A stretch of 64,000 bases of DNA from Adiantum capillus-veneris (Eukaryota > Streptophyta > Polypodiopsida > Polypodiales > Pteridaceae). Position numbers and translations under genes: made by a program. The DNA is taken from the NCBI GenBank assembly GCA_014529385.2, contig CM043951.1, positions 111,003,469 through 111,067,468 of the forward strand, written 5' to 3'. The notes under the pieces were generated by a model. That model worked only from the letters and a program-made list of their open reading frames with translations. It was not told the origin of the DNA and searched no databases. Shown here piece after piece: positions 25,150 to 35,702 of this stretch (positions are counted from its first letter, which is position 1; the number at the start of each line of letters is the position of its first letter).

Positions 25150-25182
25150 ATCTCTCGTCTCGGTCCTCTTCCATCGTCAACA
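25001..25182 (+). mobile_element. Ty1/copia 5' LTR with PBS
   Basis: LTR from TGTTGGAGCTATATATA to CGTCAACA, with TATA elements and a CT tract. TGGTATTAGAGCTACGG follows directly, a near-perfect initiator-Met-tRNA primer site (usual form TGGTATCAGAGC). It closely matches the LTR at 48896-49041 (shared CAGATCTGGTGTCGTCTTGC-like block and TCGGTCCTCTTCCATC). The internal DNA to 25556 has no intact gag; a gypsy LTR begins at 25557. Confidence 0.7.
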
Positions 25183-25556
25183 TGGTATTAGAGCTACGGA
25201 AAGAATGACCACAAAAGAGTTTCAAAGACAGAAACAATCGTGATTTCTAAGACAATTGCAATTGAGGTTTTGCATATCAACAAATCAATCAGATAAGTAT
25301 CTGTTTGTAAAAAAATCTTAGTAAATATTCAAACTGGATTGTGGGAGAATCAAGAAGCTTCGTAATAGCAATTTCATGTTGCTGAAGTCTATGTGGACAA
25401 GGATAGTTAGTATTGAAGCTATTTAGTTGCTATAATTAAAGAAGGTTTTTCATGGCCGCCTCCATATTGAAGCCTGAGTGTGAGGATGCAATCGACGGCA
25501 TAAGATGTATGATTGTGTAACAACCAAAGTGTGAGGGCAATAAGAGGATGAAGCAT

Positions 25557-26792
25557 TGTCAGGAAATTTTTTGAATGAGCATAAAGTCACTAATTCATGC
25601 TAAAAAGCTTGCCCACTAGCCTCGTGTATATATGTGTACATAGCCTACGAGTTTTGGAAGCGGCTCTGTAAAACTTCATGTACAAAGGTCTAATTTTGTC
25701 AAGATTGCATGCTGATGTTTTGGGTTGTTTGAGACTCCAAAATATGGTTTTTAATAAGTATTTTCAGCCGTGCTTTATAGCTTGTGAATCGGACTTGTAC
25801 ATCATGAGTTATGAGCATCCAAAGCGGGCGGTCTCATAAAAGGTGATTGCAGGTGCATGCGAGAAGGGAAACTAGGCCAACTTGGGGGTCTAAGATTAGA
25901 AATACTGAAGTTTTATATTTTTGGAGATAGCCGAGGTGATGGGCTTTGAGCCATGTGTTACGGTGCGTCATTCGGTGATCGGACCAACAAGGTATGCCTC
26001 GAGGAAAATTGTCCGAGAAGTCCTCTCATGCTTTGGGAAATTTTTGGGGAAGTTGGAAAGCTTGGGGAGAGTTTCCATGTGGCATGGAAGTAATCCCACA
26101 TGGGAAGATGAAAGGGGAAAGTGGAGGGTACACAGGGCACTTTGGGAGCCCATTATGGTGTATCAAAGGAGAGAGGAGCTCTCTCAAGGCTTGGCTATGG
26201 GGGCTCGTGGGCTCACGGGAAAGGGGATGGAAAAATTTTCAGTCCACACCAGCTGCCCAAGCGCTTGGCCACTTTTTTTGGTCCCCGGACACTTGCCCCC
26301 ACCCCATTCCTTGGTCAGAGGGTCACCGATAGGTCATTTTTCACCCAAAAAATGTCAAAATTGGACCAATTAAAAGGTACCCAAGAAGAGAACCATGTCA
26401 GCTAAGAGGAGAGAGAAAATCCCTTGGGATAAGAGCCAAAAAATACCCCTTTTTAATAGCTACAATTCTCTGCAGACCTGCAAAAACTTCCAGAGAGCTC
26501 ATTTTTTAGCAAGAAAAAGGACACCTCCATGTTCGAGCGGCCATAACTTCTTCGTTTCTTCTCTGTTTTTTGCGTATGGATACTCTATGGACATCTCCAC
26601 GACACGAACTTCCTCATGATGTCCTTTGTTTCTCCTGATTTTGAGTGGGTTCCATGCTCGGAGGGTTTTTCATAAATCTCTACAGGTGTTTACCACAGGT
26701 GTTTTTGGCCGTGCAATAGTTCTTTGTTCTGACGGTGTAGCTCGTGCAAGGATATAGGGGCATTCATTTTCCTTCTTGTTTGCACGCTAACA
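25557..26792 (+). repeat. LTR of G2a (1,236 bp)
   Basis: Begins TGTCAGG and ends CACGCTAACA. The first two thirds match 43792 onward closely. The last third differs markedly from the G2b LTRs but matches G1 (GAGGCATTCATTTT, CCACAGGTGTTTT), so this copy belongs to the G1-like LTR subtype. A GC-richer block (26150-26400) is open in more than one frame in all family LTRs. Confidence 0.9.
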
Positions 26793-26842
26793 TCGTTTTG
26801 GTGCCCCCACTGAGGAGCAAGCATCCTTATGCTCCCATTCCT

Positions 26843-26980
26843 ATGAAATATGTTTATTCTGCAAGCACTGAATGTAAAAGGGATGTGGGTCCTTTACGGA
26901 CAACCGCCTATGTATGTGCAAATTGTGGAGAGCACTTGAGGCAGTCGTATAATTGGATTGCAGCCTTTGGAGGGTCGTGA
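26843..26980 (+). CDS. Leader Cys/His micro-ORF, G2a copy (45 aa)
   Basis: Starts MKYVYSASTECKRDVG, continues AYVCANCGEHLRQSYNW, and ends AFGGS at a TGA. Visible feature: a Cys, then C-X2-C-G-X-H, resembling half of a zinc ribbon or knuckle. It lies just after the PBS and about 125 bp before gag. The G2b copy is one codon longer, keeps the same Cys/His residues and is also open; the G1 copy is frameshifted. Open-frame conservation suggests a product, but I know no such protein in plant gypsy elements. It could be a conserved RNA leader element instead. Confidence 0.5.
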   Translation: MKYVYSASTECKRDVGPLRTTAYVCANCGEHLRQSYNWIAAFGGS

Positions 26981-27104
26981 GGTTTTGTGAAGCCAAGCAC
27001 TGGGGAGCGGGTTACCCAGTGTGAGGTGGATTAGGTACTGGAGCGATCAATCGACATCCCTTGAGTTTTGACGTCACATGTAAGTGTTTTTGTGGCAATC
27101 AAAC

Positions 27105-27488
27105 ATGGCAAACGAATTCCCACGGTTTCATGGATTGCCTAACGAGAACGCACATACTTTTATGGAAAAGTTGGAAGTCAATTGCTTACTACGAAATATA
27201 CTAGACCAAGCTCTATTGTTGCGGCTGCTGCAATATAGTTTACAGGATGAGGCAAAAGTTTGGTTACACAATTATGAGGAGTTGATGCAGACACAAAATC
27301 CAGGGGTTTTGGACTACAATCGTGTGAAGCAAGCAATACTGATCCATCGAAGTACCTGATGAAGTTTGGCATGAAATTCTGGGGTACACTCAGAGGGCTA
27401 ATCAGAATCTTGATGATTTTGTCATGCAGTTCACCCGTTTATGGGATAAATGGGCTCCGGCTTTGGAAAATGAGATCCCTCCATCCAA
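27105..27488 (+). pseudogene. G2a Gag, N-terminal part
   Basis: ATG 27105 starts MANEFPRFHGLPNENAHTF and continues WLHNYEELMQ, as in G1 and G2b. A small deletion near 27335 shifts the frame, and it resumes QFTRLWDKWAPALENEIPPS. It then runs directly into LTR-encoded residues at 27489. Confidence 0.8.
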
Positions 27489-28110
27489 GGTGAGAGGAGC
27501 TCTCACAAGGCTTGGCTATGGGGGCTCGTGGGCTCATGGGGAAGGGGATGGAAAAATTTTCAGTCCACACCAGCTGCCCAGGCACCTGGCCACCTTTTTT
27601 GGTCCCGGACACTTGCCCCCACCCATTTCCTTGGTCAAAGGGTCACCGACAGGTCATTTTTCACCCAAAAAAGGCCAAAATTGGACCATTTAAAAGGTGC
27701 CCAAGGAGAGAACCATGTCGGCTAAGAGGAGAGAGAAAATACATTGGGATAAGAGCCAAAAATTCCCCTTTTTAACAGCTACAATTCCCTGTACACCCCT
27801 CTTTCCTTACAGAGACTTGTTTTTTGGAGTTTTTTGAGAGACTCCCATCTTCAAAAGCTTGCAACTCTCTCATTTGTTATTGGAATCAAGCATATGGATA
27901 CTCTATGGAGATCTGCACAACGCAAGATTCATCTTTATGGTCTTGGTTTTTAGCAATTTTAGTCATGGTTTGGGTTAGAGCTATTTCCTGCCCGACTTTA
28001 TAGGTGTTTGACATAGGTGTTTTTTGCAGCTTTACGGTGTTTCTTTCCAATGGTGTGGTGTGTGCAAGGCTATAGAGGTTCTCATTTTCCTTGTTGTTTG
28101 CATGCTAACA
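27489..28110 (+). repeat. Truncated 5' LTR of G2b
   Basis: Matches the second half of 43792-45020 from AGGTGAGAGGAGCTCTC to CATGCTAACA. About 610 bp of its 5' side are replaced by G2a gag, so no U3 start is present. Confidence 0.88.
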
Positions 28111-28160
28111 TCATTTTGGTGCCCCCATGAAGGAACAAGTGCTCCTATGCTTCAATTCCT

Positions 28161-28301
28161 ATGAAATATGTCTATTCTGCACGCAGTGAATGTAAAAGGG
28201 ATGTGGGTCCTTATGGACATCCGGATGCCTATGTATGTGCAAATTGTGGACAACACCTGAGGTGGTCGTATAATTGGATTGTAGCCTTTGGAGGGTCGTG
28301 A
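28161..28301 (+). CDS. Leader Cys/His micro-ORF, G2b copy (46 aa)
   Basis: MKYVYSARSECKRDVGPYG, then AYVCANCGQHLRWSYNW, ending AFGGS with a TGA at 28299-28301. It differs from the G2a copy by one whole codon and several substitutions, with the Cys and His positions unchanged. It lies between the PBS and gag. Function unknown; see G2a. Confidence 0.5.
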   Translation: MKYVYSARSECKRDVGPYGHPDAYVCANCGQHLRWSYNWIVAFGGS

Positions 28302-28427
28302 GGTTTTGTGAATCCAAGCACTGGGGGACCGGGTTACCTAGTGTGAGGTGGATTAGGTACTGGAGTGATCCATCGACATCCCTTGAGTTTTCGACGTCAC
28401 ATGTAAGTGTTTTTGTGGCAATCAAAC

Positions 28428-29688
28428 ATGGCAACAGACGAGTTCCCACAATTTCATGAATTGCCTAATGAGAATGCATAGACTTTTATTGAAAATTTGG
28501 AAGTCAATTGCTTACTTCAAAATATACTAGACCAAGCTATATTGCTGCGACTGCTGCAATATAGTTTACGAGATGAGGCAAAAGTTTGGTTACACAATTA
28601 TGAGGAGTTGATGCAGGCACAAAATCCAGGGGTAGTTTTGGACTATAATCATGTGAAGCAAGCTTTCCTGGTAGAATACAGATCCATTGAAGTACTTGAT
28701 GAAGTTTTGCATGAAATTCTGGGGTACACTCAGAGGGCTAATCAAAGTGTTGATGATTTTGTCATGCAGTTCACCCGTTTATGGGATAAATGGGCCCGGG
28801 CTTTGGGAAATGAGATCCCTCCATCCATGTTCAAGAAGGATTGTTTTTGTGGAAAATTTAAAAGAAAGTGTGAAGTTCAAAGTCGAGCTGAAAAGGCCCG
28901 CCACCTTTGAGGAGGCAGTCACTATTGCTAGAGAGAGAATGGAAGGCCCAAAGACTTAAATGAGTATGGGAAAGTGGTCCCTGTGCAAAATAATGGTGGT
29001 CAAAAGGAGGAAAATTAGGTAGAGACTGGAGGCCAACATGTTCAAAGGGCTGCTAATACTGAATAGTTACAGCAAAATATGCAAGACATGATGACCATGA
29101 TGCAGGAATTGCGACTTAGTGTTCTTGGAGGTGGAGGTGGTCGTGGTCGCGGTCGTGGAAGAGGGATGGCTCAAGCATGTGAAGCTCATCCTAATGTTAA
29201 TGCGGGTCATGGACAAGGTGGTTTTAAGCCACAGAGGAGGGTTCATTCCTACTTGTTATAGTTGTCGTGAGCTTGGTAATATCAACACTTATTGATCAAA
29301 GCCAACAAGGATGGGAGGTGATATGCTCCCACTCCCCCAGCACATTCCCAATAGAGCTAATGATTATGCATTGGATATAAGGAGATATCAGGGTACTGAA
29401 CAGGAAAATCAGGCCTCAACCTCTGATGGTCATGTGGGTATTGTGCAGATTGAAAGAAAAGAAGCAGATATGCTGCCTGTGGGCAAAAGAGAGAGGGAAG
29501 GCTATGTTGCACCAGGGCCTAGCAGAAAGAAAGGAAAGGAGAAAGAGTGTGAAGATGCGAAAGCCAGGAGAAAGACAAAATCTCGTAGACGATTTGAAGT
29601 GGCAGATTTACCTTTGGGAGAAGGTCAAACAACTTACAATTTAAAGGAAGACCTGACTGGGTGGAGAGTAAATTGCACTTTTGGATAG
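28428..29688 (+). pseudogene. G2b Gag, degenerate
   Basis: ATG 28428, with a stop at 28479 and the frame open again from about 28482 through WLHNYEELMQ and RLWDKWARALGNEIPPSMFKK. A one-base insertion near 28843 shifts it (FVENLKESVKFKVELKRPA). A Gly/Arg run (GGGGGRGRGRGRG) near 29130 and a broken zinc knuckle (CYSCRELGNINTY, expected CYNCGE.GHISNYC) follow. The ORF 29311-29688 carries the basic linker KSRRRFEVADLPLGEG that joins Gag to protease. Confidence 0.82.
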
Positions 29689-29699
29689 TTGATGAATAT

Positions 29700-30090
29700 G
29701 ATGTCCAAAATTAAAAAAGGCAATGGAAGTCATTAGTGAATCCAGAGAAAGCGCCGAAGCATGGACAAGTCAGAGTGTTGTCTATGGGAGAGTTACCCAA
29801 CGTTTGTCAGGTGGTGAACGCTTGGCACAAAGGTGTGGGCATGGGAGATGCCTACATTGATGGACATGCCCAAGTTTGTGTGATCACATAGTCATGTGTC
29901 GAGAGACAGGGTCTCATTACATGCAAAAGCTCTAGGTTTCGGATTCGACTAGCAAACCATGCCAAAGTGAAATGTTTGGGAATGATCAAGAATTTGGAAG
30001 TCGAAGTCTTTAACGTGAAGGTTATGGTAAAATTTCATGTTATGCCACTTGGCTTGGGAGCTTTTCCTCTCATTTTGGGATGACCTTGGT
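29700..30090 (+). pseudogene. G2b aspartic protease region, broken
   Basis: AYIDGHAQVCVIT near 29850 replaces the active DGGA with DGHA and is followed by a stop. ANHAKVKCLGMIKNLEVEVFN and FHVMPLGLGAFPLI match the G1 and G3 proteases. A further indel near 30075 precedes the RT ORF. Confidence 0.75.
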
Positions 30091-32213
30091 TGAGAGCTGT
30101 TAGTGCTGTGCAAGATTGGGGCAAGGGCACAATCGGTGTACATGGCAAGAAGGGTGAAAAGAAAGTGTTTGATATGACTACCAAACAACCTATGGTGTTT
30201 GAAGATGTGAGTGATGAGAATGATGAATCCAAAACTACCAGCGATGATAGTTCTGAAGACTCAGAAAGTAGCACTCCTTCGAGTTCTAGTGATGAGGATG
30301 AAGTGTCATTTTTGTTGTTGGACAAGGAACATAAAGAAATTAGTGAATTGTTGCAATTATTCGGGAATATAAATGCTTCAAGACGTTTAGAGCAACTGGA
30401 AGAGCTGATGCAACCTAAACACGAATTGCTAGTGAAGAAAGAGTTAATTCAAAATATGCTAAGTACTGATTTGACACAAGGAGAAAGAAGGGAGTACCTA
30501 GCAATGTTGGACAGGTTTCCAAATGTTTTCATCACCTCATATAAAAAAATAAGAGGTTTTGTTGGGGATCCTGTGAAGATCGAACTAGTTGAAGGGGCAA
30601 AGCCAATAAGAAGGATGGGTAAGGATCAAATGAATGCTTTGAAGGAAGAAGTGGATAAACTTTTGGATGTATGGTTCATTGTGCCAGTTGATAATGCTGA
30701 ATGGGTGAGCCCCGTAGTAGTCAATCCAAAGAAAGATGGGCGTTGGAGAGTTTGTGTTGATTACAAACCTTCAAATGCAATGACCAAGAAAGATCCTTAC
30801 CCTTTGCCTTTCATTGATCAACTCTTAGATGTAGTGGCCGGTTTTGAACGATACAGTGTCTGTGATGGTTATTCAAGATATTTTCAACTTATCCTTGCTC
30901 CTGAAGATCGAAAAAAGACTACTTTTATCATGCCATGGAGTTGTTTCTGCTTTTGTTGCCTTCCTTTTGGGTTGACAAATGGGCCTGGAGCTTTTGAAAG
31001 GAAGGTGGATAGGGTTCTTACCCCGTTCCTTGGGAAGTTTGTCAAAGGGTTCATAGATGATTTCTGCGTATACAATTCAAGGAAAGAGCATGTTCAAAAG
31101 CTTGAAATGACTTTTGAAAGGTATGATGAATGTGGGGGTTAGTTGAACGCTAAAAAATGTCATTTAGCACAGCCACGGGTGAAGCTTCTTGGACATGTGC
31201 TTTCAGAAAATGCGATTGAGGGGCGGACTCAGAGAAAGTGGAGGCTTTGTTTTTACTATCATCTCCAAAAGATACCAGGCAAGTTGGACACTTTCATGCA
31301 AAAGGTTAAATATTTATCTTGCTTCATACCTTTGGCATCACAACTATCGTATCCATTGCAACAAACATTTAAGAACGATCCCTTGGAATGGTCTCGTGAT
31401 TGTGATGATGTTTCTGACAAAGTTAAAGAGGTTCTGAGTATGTTACCTATTATGCAAGCTCCTGACCGGGAAAAGGAGTTTAATGTTAACCCATCAGTGG
31501 GAGATGATGCCATTGGGGCCATGTTGTTGCAAAAAGGAAAAGAATCTCAGTATATGAAGCATGTTCATTATGCTAGCAGAGTAAAGACTCCTCATGAAAG
31601 AGATTTTTTTGAAATTGAATTGGTGAAGACCAGTATGGTTTATGCTTGCAAGCGATTTAGACACTACTTGCTGCAAAAGTCGTTCACCTTTCTCACTAGT
31701 TATTCATTGCTTCCCCAACTGTTCAATAATTCAAATATGTCAAAAACAGTGATGAAATGGGTTATTGAACTTCAGGAGTTTCAATTCACTTTTTTGGTGG
31801 AAGAAAGTACTCGAGCTACCTTGGCAGATTTACTCAATTATAAAGATACTCCTATTTTGATGAAAGAGGAAGTAGTGCGAAAGAAGAAAATTGAGACTCT
31901 TGCCACCTCTGATGTTTCACTATTATACTTCAATGGTTCTTATCGAAGAAGTCATGATGCTGCTTCAAGAGGCATTTTCATATATGATGTGCAAGGGAAG
32001 CTTGTAAGAAAACAAGGGATGAAACTTGATGCAAAGAGTAACAATGAAGCAAAGTACATGGCTCTTGAAGGTGGTTTGCATATTTGCTTACAATTGGGAA
32101 TTAGACGCTTGCAAACTAAAGGGGATGCTTTGTTGGTTGTGAAGCAAGTGTTGGGAGTATGGAAGAATAAGAACCCTAAACTGAAGAATTTATGCTTCAA
32201 AGTGGAAGCTTGA
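30090..32213 (+). pseudogene. G2b reverse transcriptase and two RNase H domains
   Basis: ORF 30090-31142: acidic Ser-rich linker (residues about 45-75), then RT with WVSPVVVNPKKDGRWRVCVDY, YSRYFQLILAPEDRKKTTF, LPFGLTNGPGAF and FIDDFCVY. A stop at 31140-31142 and a frameshift near 31210 interrupt the RT thumb. The first RNase H (NPSVGDDAIGAMLLQ; RFRHYLL; WVIELQEFQF) has Pro at the first catalytic Asp. A second, archaeal-type RNase H (LLYFNGSYRR, NNEAKYMALEGGL, KGDALLVVKQVLG) has Asn at its first Asp. The frame is lost at 32213. A dual RNase H is a hallmark of the plant Tat lineage. Confidence 0.85.
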
Positions 32214-32276
32214 AGCGTGGAGTTTGCAACATATTGAGAGGTCTCAAATGAAGAAGCTCATGATGCTACCCAAGAG

Positions 32277-33359
32277 ATGATCACTTGTGTGTTTGTGGTA
32301 AAGACAAATGCTCCTTTATATCATGGGAGGAAAATATTATCAAAGGGAGTGGGTTTTCTATTGATAGGTGTTTTATGTGAAGGTTTACCATCTTCTAAAA
32401 AGCATGAGTTTACAAGAAAAGCTAGGAAATACAAATTGCTTGATGATGTGCTTTACATTAAAGGAAGTGATTTGGTTTTGCGTTTTGTGCCCTGGAAAGA
32501 GGAAATTTACAAGATTTTGAAAGAAAATCATGAGGGATCTTGTGGAGACCATTTTGCCGTGAAGATTATGTTACATAAAATCCTGCAAGAAGGCTATGTA
32601 TGGCCAAGAATTGAGCGGGATGTTAATCATTGGTGCAAGTTGTGTTTGCCTTGCCAGAAGATGGGAAAGAGAATTTTAAAGCCCGAATTGCAACATACAA
32701 TTCTAGCTTTTGATGTGTTTGAAAAATGGGGTCTTGATGCTATCGGACCCTTACCTATGACTAGCAAAAGAAATGCTAATATTTTGACAGTAGTGATTAC
32801 TTGTCACAATGGGCAGAAGACAAAGCTTCCAAACAGATTACTAGTAAGGAGATGGAAAATTTTGTTTATGAGCATATATGCTGCAAATTCGGTGTACCCC
32901 TAGAGCTACTTTCTGATAGAGCACCAGGATTTAGAGGAGAGTTGTTTGATTTCTTATACAAGAAGCTCAATATACAACACAGGTATAGTTCTCCTTATTA
33001 TCCACAATGCAATGGTCTCAATGAGAGATTTGATGGAGAGTTGGTAAAGATCTTGACAAAGATGACCCAGACACATGGGAAGACTTGGATTCAGAGTTGC
33101 CCTGTGCATTATGGGCCTACAGAACTGCTACCAAAACGAGTACATGATTTTCTCCTTATCACTTGGTTTATGGCAAGGAAGCTTTATTGCCAATTGAAGT
33201 GGAGATTCATGCACTCAAGTTATTGTCATTGGGAGATGAAGAGCAAGAAAATGGTTGGCAGAAAAGGTTGTTATATCTACAATGTTTGCAATTGGACATA
33301 GCTTTGAGCTACTATGAGGAAGTATCAAAGAAGGCTCAGCTAAAAGCCAATGAATGCGT
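32277..33359 (+). pseudogene. G2b integrase, N-terminal and core, split by G3
   Basis: Zinc-binding part: ENHEGSCGDHFAVKI, then HWCKLCLPCQK (H-H-C-C). Core: WGLDAIGPLPMTSKR carries the first catalytic Asp. After a small deletion near 32800 the next frame gives FGVPLELLSDRAPGF (second Asp) and QCNGLNERFDG (Glu). A further frameshift precedes VYGKEALLPIEVEIHALK. At 33359 the coding sequence is cut by the LTR of G3 and continues at 43413. Confidence 0.85.
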
Positions 33360-35354
33360 TGAGTAGCGTTAAATGGTAACCTTGCATTTGCACTACATTT
33401 CTACATAGATGTATACGTTTTTTATCAAAGTTTTAACCTAGTGTTCATTCTCTCTTTCCGTAATAGCCTTTTTCCATACAAACACCTTACCCTTCTTAGA
33501 TCTTTATGCATTTACATCATATTTCTCTCTTCATGCTAAATGTAAATAGTAAACTTAATTCTACTCTCCTAGTTTTTTTACTGCACATTCTTTTAACTAA
33601 TTACCTTTACTAATTTAAATAGCTATCTACTTCCCATAATTTGTAAATAAATAATTTATGGACACTTATCTTACCCATCTTCTCTCAAGGGTAGGGTTAA
33701 CCTTGTAGGCCTTCCCTTCCCCACCACTATGTGACCCAACTCTTGGATCATTTACTTGTGTTGGTCAACAAATTTTAAATATAATGTATATCCCCAATAA
33801 ATCAAACTTTATTGGAGCCTACCTCATTTGTTTAAGGTGGATTCTCTTTTGAAAAAAAGCATGCTACACCTTGGATGCATGCTAAAGGGCCCCCTACAAG
33901 GAGACTTGGTTCAAAAGGTGTTTTGGATGCATCTTGAATGCCTTAGCTCATGGGTATACTTGAGGAACACTCCAAAATCAGCTTAAACACTTTGAGAAGG
34001 TCAACTTTGCCTTTTACAGCACCCAATTCTGAGTTACAGGCTGAAAGTTATGGTGAAAACAAGGTGTTGCGGACAATGTTACTGCAGGTCAAAGTTACAA
34101 TCAGGTAAACCACAAAGGTGAAAAGTTTTCTTGACTTCTCCAACATTCTAAAATACCAATGGGGAGTTAAAAACCACTTGCATGTGGAGGGGTCGGCTCA
34201 AGATGCTTCCAGAGACACAACAAACAGGATGGGGATACTCTGCAAGAGCCACTAGAGGGACATCATGGTGGGGCCCACATACATTATCAACCCTTATGGA
34301 GCCTCCACGACTTAAAAGGCTATTTTTAATGAAAAATAAGTCCCTTATTTGCATAATTGAAGGAATGGTCAAAAGGGAACCTAACTATGGTTAATTACCT
34401 ACCCTAGTCAAGTTTAACCTAACCCAAGGTCTTGTACAACTATAAAAAGGCCCTTTGGCAAGCACAAAAATATACACACCTACTCCATTGCTGCAAATAA
34501 GCTCCTCTAAAGTTAGGGAAGCCCTAATCTCTCTCTCCTCTTGTCTCCCTATCCATTTCCTAAGGTCGCTATCATAAGCGGCACCATAGAGAGAGCATCA
34601 ATATGCTATTGCTACCATTCTCTTGCAAACATTTCTCTTACCATACTCATCCCTAAATAAGGATTGTAGATTCTACATGAGAGCAAGGATATCAAGTTCA
34701 ATGATCTATCTCATGGTTTGATCAACAAATTGTTGCAATTGGGGTGTCGTCGTCACACTTTTTCTCTAAACGCATGTAAAATTGGTAAGCATATCTTGGC
34801 AGCTTCTCATATTTTGTGCTCATTGGGTTGCTTGTTTGTTGAGAAAGTTTTTGTGCACCATGGTGTCTATTTGTATGGCTTCTCTCCTTATGTTGTGTGT
34901 AAGTAAGTCTTGGGGCTGCATAGATGGAGAAGAGCTCTCTATGCATGCCGCCTTATGTGTGTAAGTAGTCTCTTCTTTTGGGAAAGGAAAGGAGTTGTCA
35001 AGTATTTGTGCATTATGGTGTTTTGAGTTTTGAGGTTTTGTGCTTGATTTTCTTAGAAGTATATGAGCGCTAATATGGTGAAGGTCAATCTTTGCATGTG
35101 AGTTTGTGCAGTGTTCAAAGGGATTGCTTAAGGAGTGTGTTGAATGGTTGAAGGGCATTTTGTGTTGAAGCACATAAGGAAGGTGTGAAGGTGTGTGTGT
35201 GTGTGTGTGTGTGTTGTATATGGTTTGTTTTGGTTTCCTTCTTTCTCCATAAAAGAGGGTGGTGCCCCTAAGAAATATGCGTGTGTAGGGTCTCACGGAG
35301 TGGTTGTCTGGTGGGAGCCTTGAGTTGAGCCCCATCTCAAAAAATCCGCTCTCA
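33360..35354 (+). repeat. G3 5' LTR (1,995 bp)
   Basis: TG...CA bounded. Contains a TATA box at 34441 and a (GT)n run at 35193-35213 that differs in length from the 3' LTR copy. A TCTCTCTCTCCTC pyrimidine patch lies near 34530. No coding function; open frames here are chance. Confidence 0.95.
34441..34450 (+). promoter_or_regulatory. TATA box of G3 5' LTR
   Basis: TATAAAAAGG in otherwise ordinary sequence, kept unchanged at 42504 in the other LTR. About 30 bp downstream (near 34475) is the expected RNA start and U3/R border. Functional status inferred from sequence only. Confidence 0.6.
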
Positions 35355-35360
35355 TAAAAG

Positions 35361-35379
35361 TGGTGCCCCCACGGAGGAA
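35361..35379 (+). other. G3 primer-binding site candidate
   Basis: TGGTGCCCCCACGGAGGAA, six bases after the 5' LTR. The same core (TGGTGCCCCCAC) follows the LTRs of the other gypsy family at 26798. It is not the initiator-Met form; the matching tRNA is undetermined. Confidence 0.6.
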
Positions 35380-35406
35380 CTTTCCTAATTGCCTTCTATT
35401 CTCCTC

Positions 35407-35619
35407 ATGATCAATAGAGTTGCACCATATGCTTTTCATTTTTCACAACGCATCAGAATTAACATTTGTGTAGATCGCAAATTTTTTTACCAACAACGCA
35501 TTGTTTTTATGTTTGGAGCAGAAAGACTTGGTGAAATCTTGGCATCTCCAAATCCCATCATTCTTCCATTCATTAATTATGATGATTCATTTGATGTCCA
35601 TGTTTTTATTTTGTTTTGA
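35407..35619 (+). CDS. G3 leader ORF L1 (70 aa), unknown protein
   Basis: Begins MINRVAPYAFHFS; C-terminal half FGAERLGEILASPNP then ILPFINY, ending DVHVFILF. Exactly 70 codons plus stop. It aligns without gaps with L2, with 29 of 70 positions identical by eye, 21 of them in the last 35. Predominantly hydrophobic and aromatic, with a conserved R-L-x-E-I-x-A-S-x-N-P core; no signal peptide or known motif. The frame is open further upstream from 35389, but without an ATG. It lies just after the PBS. I do not recognise it. Confidence 0.5.
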   Translation: MINRVAPYAFHFSQRIRINICVDRKFFYQQRIVFMFGAERLGEILASPNPIILPFINYDDSFDVHVFILF

Positions 35620-35702
35620 GGCAGGGACAAGAGGTGCTTAGATAGCGATCCACTCAAAGGAAACTTTCTTCAAGAGAAAGAAAAAGGAGAACACATTGTC
35701 AC

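Larger units (their letters stand above)
25557..27488 (+). mobile_element. Gypsy element G2a: LTR, leader and 5' part of gag only
   Basis: Complete LTR 25557-26792 (TGTCAGG...GCTAACA), PBS-like TTGGTGCCCCCACTGAGGA, leader ORF and gag up to GNEIPPS-equivalent. At 27488 the sequence switches within a few bases to LTR sequence of G2b. The remainder of this copy is missing. Five bases before it (AGCAT) do not match those after the nest at 45021 (GTGTG). Confidence 0.85.

Noticed and set aside
26121-26405. LTR-internal frame (SRLGYGGSWAHG and continuing) present in every family LTR
   Set aside because: Open in two frames and fused to different neighbours in each copy; GC-rich LTR sequence rather than a gene.
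34820-35335. 171-codon minus-strand ORF in the G3 LTR
   Set aside because: Contains a (CA)n-derived His-Thr run and is antisense in the LTR; the 3' LTR copy is broken in length. No family motif.
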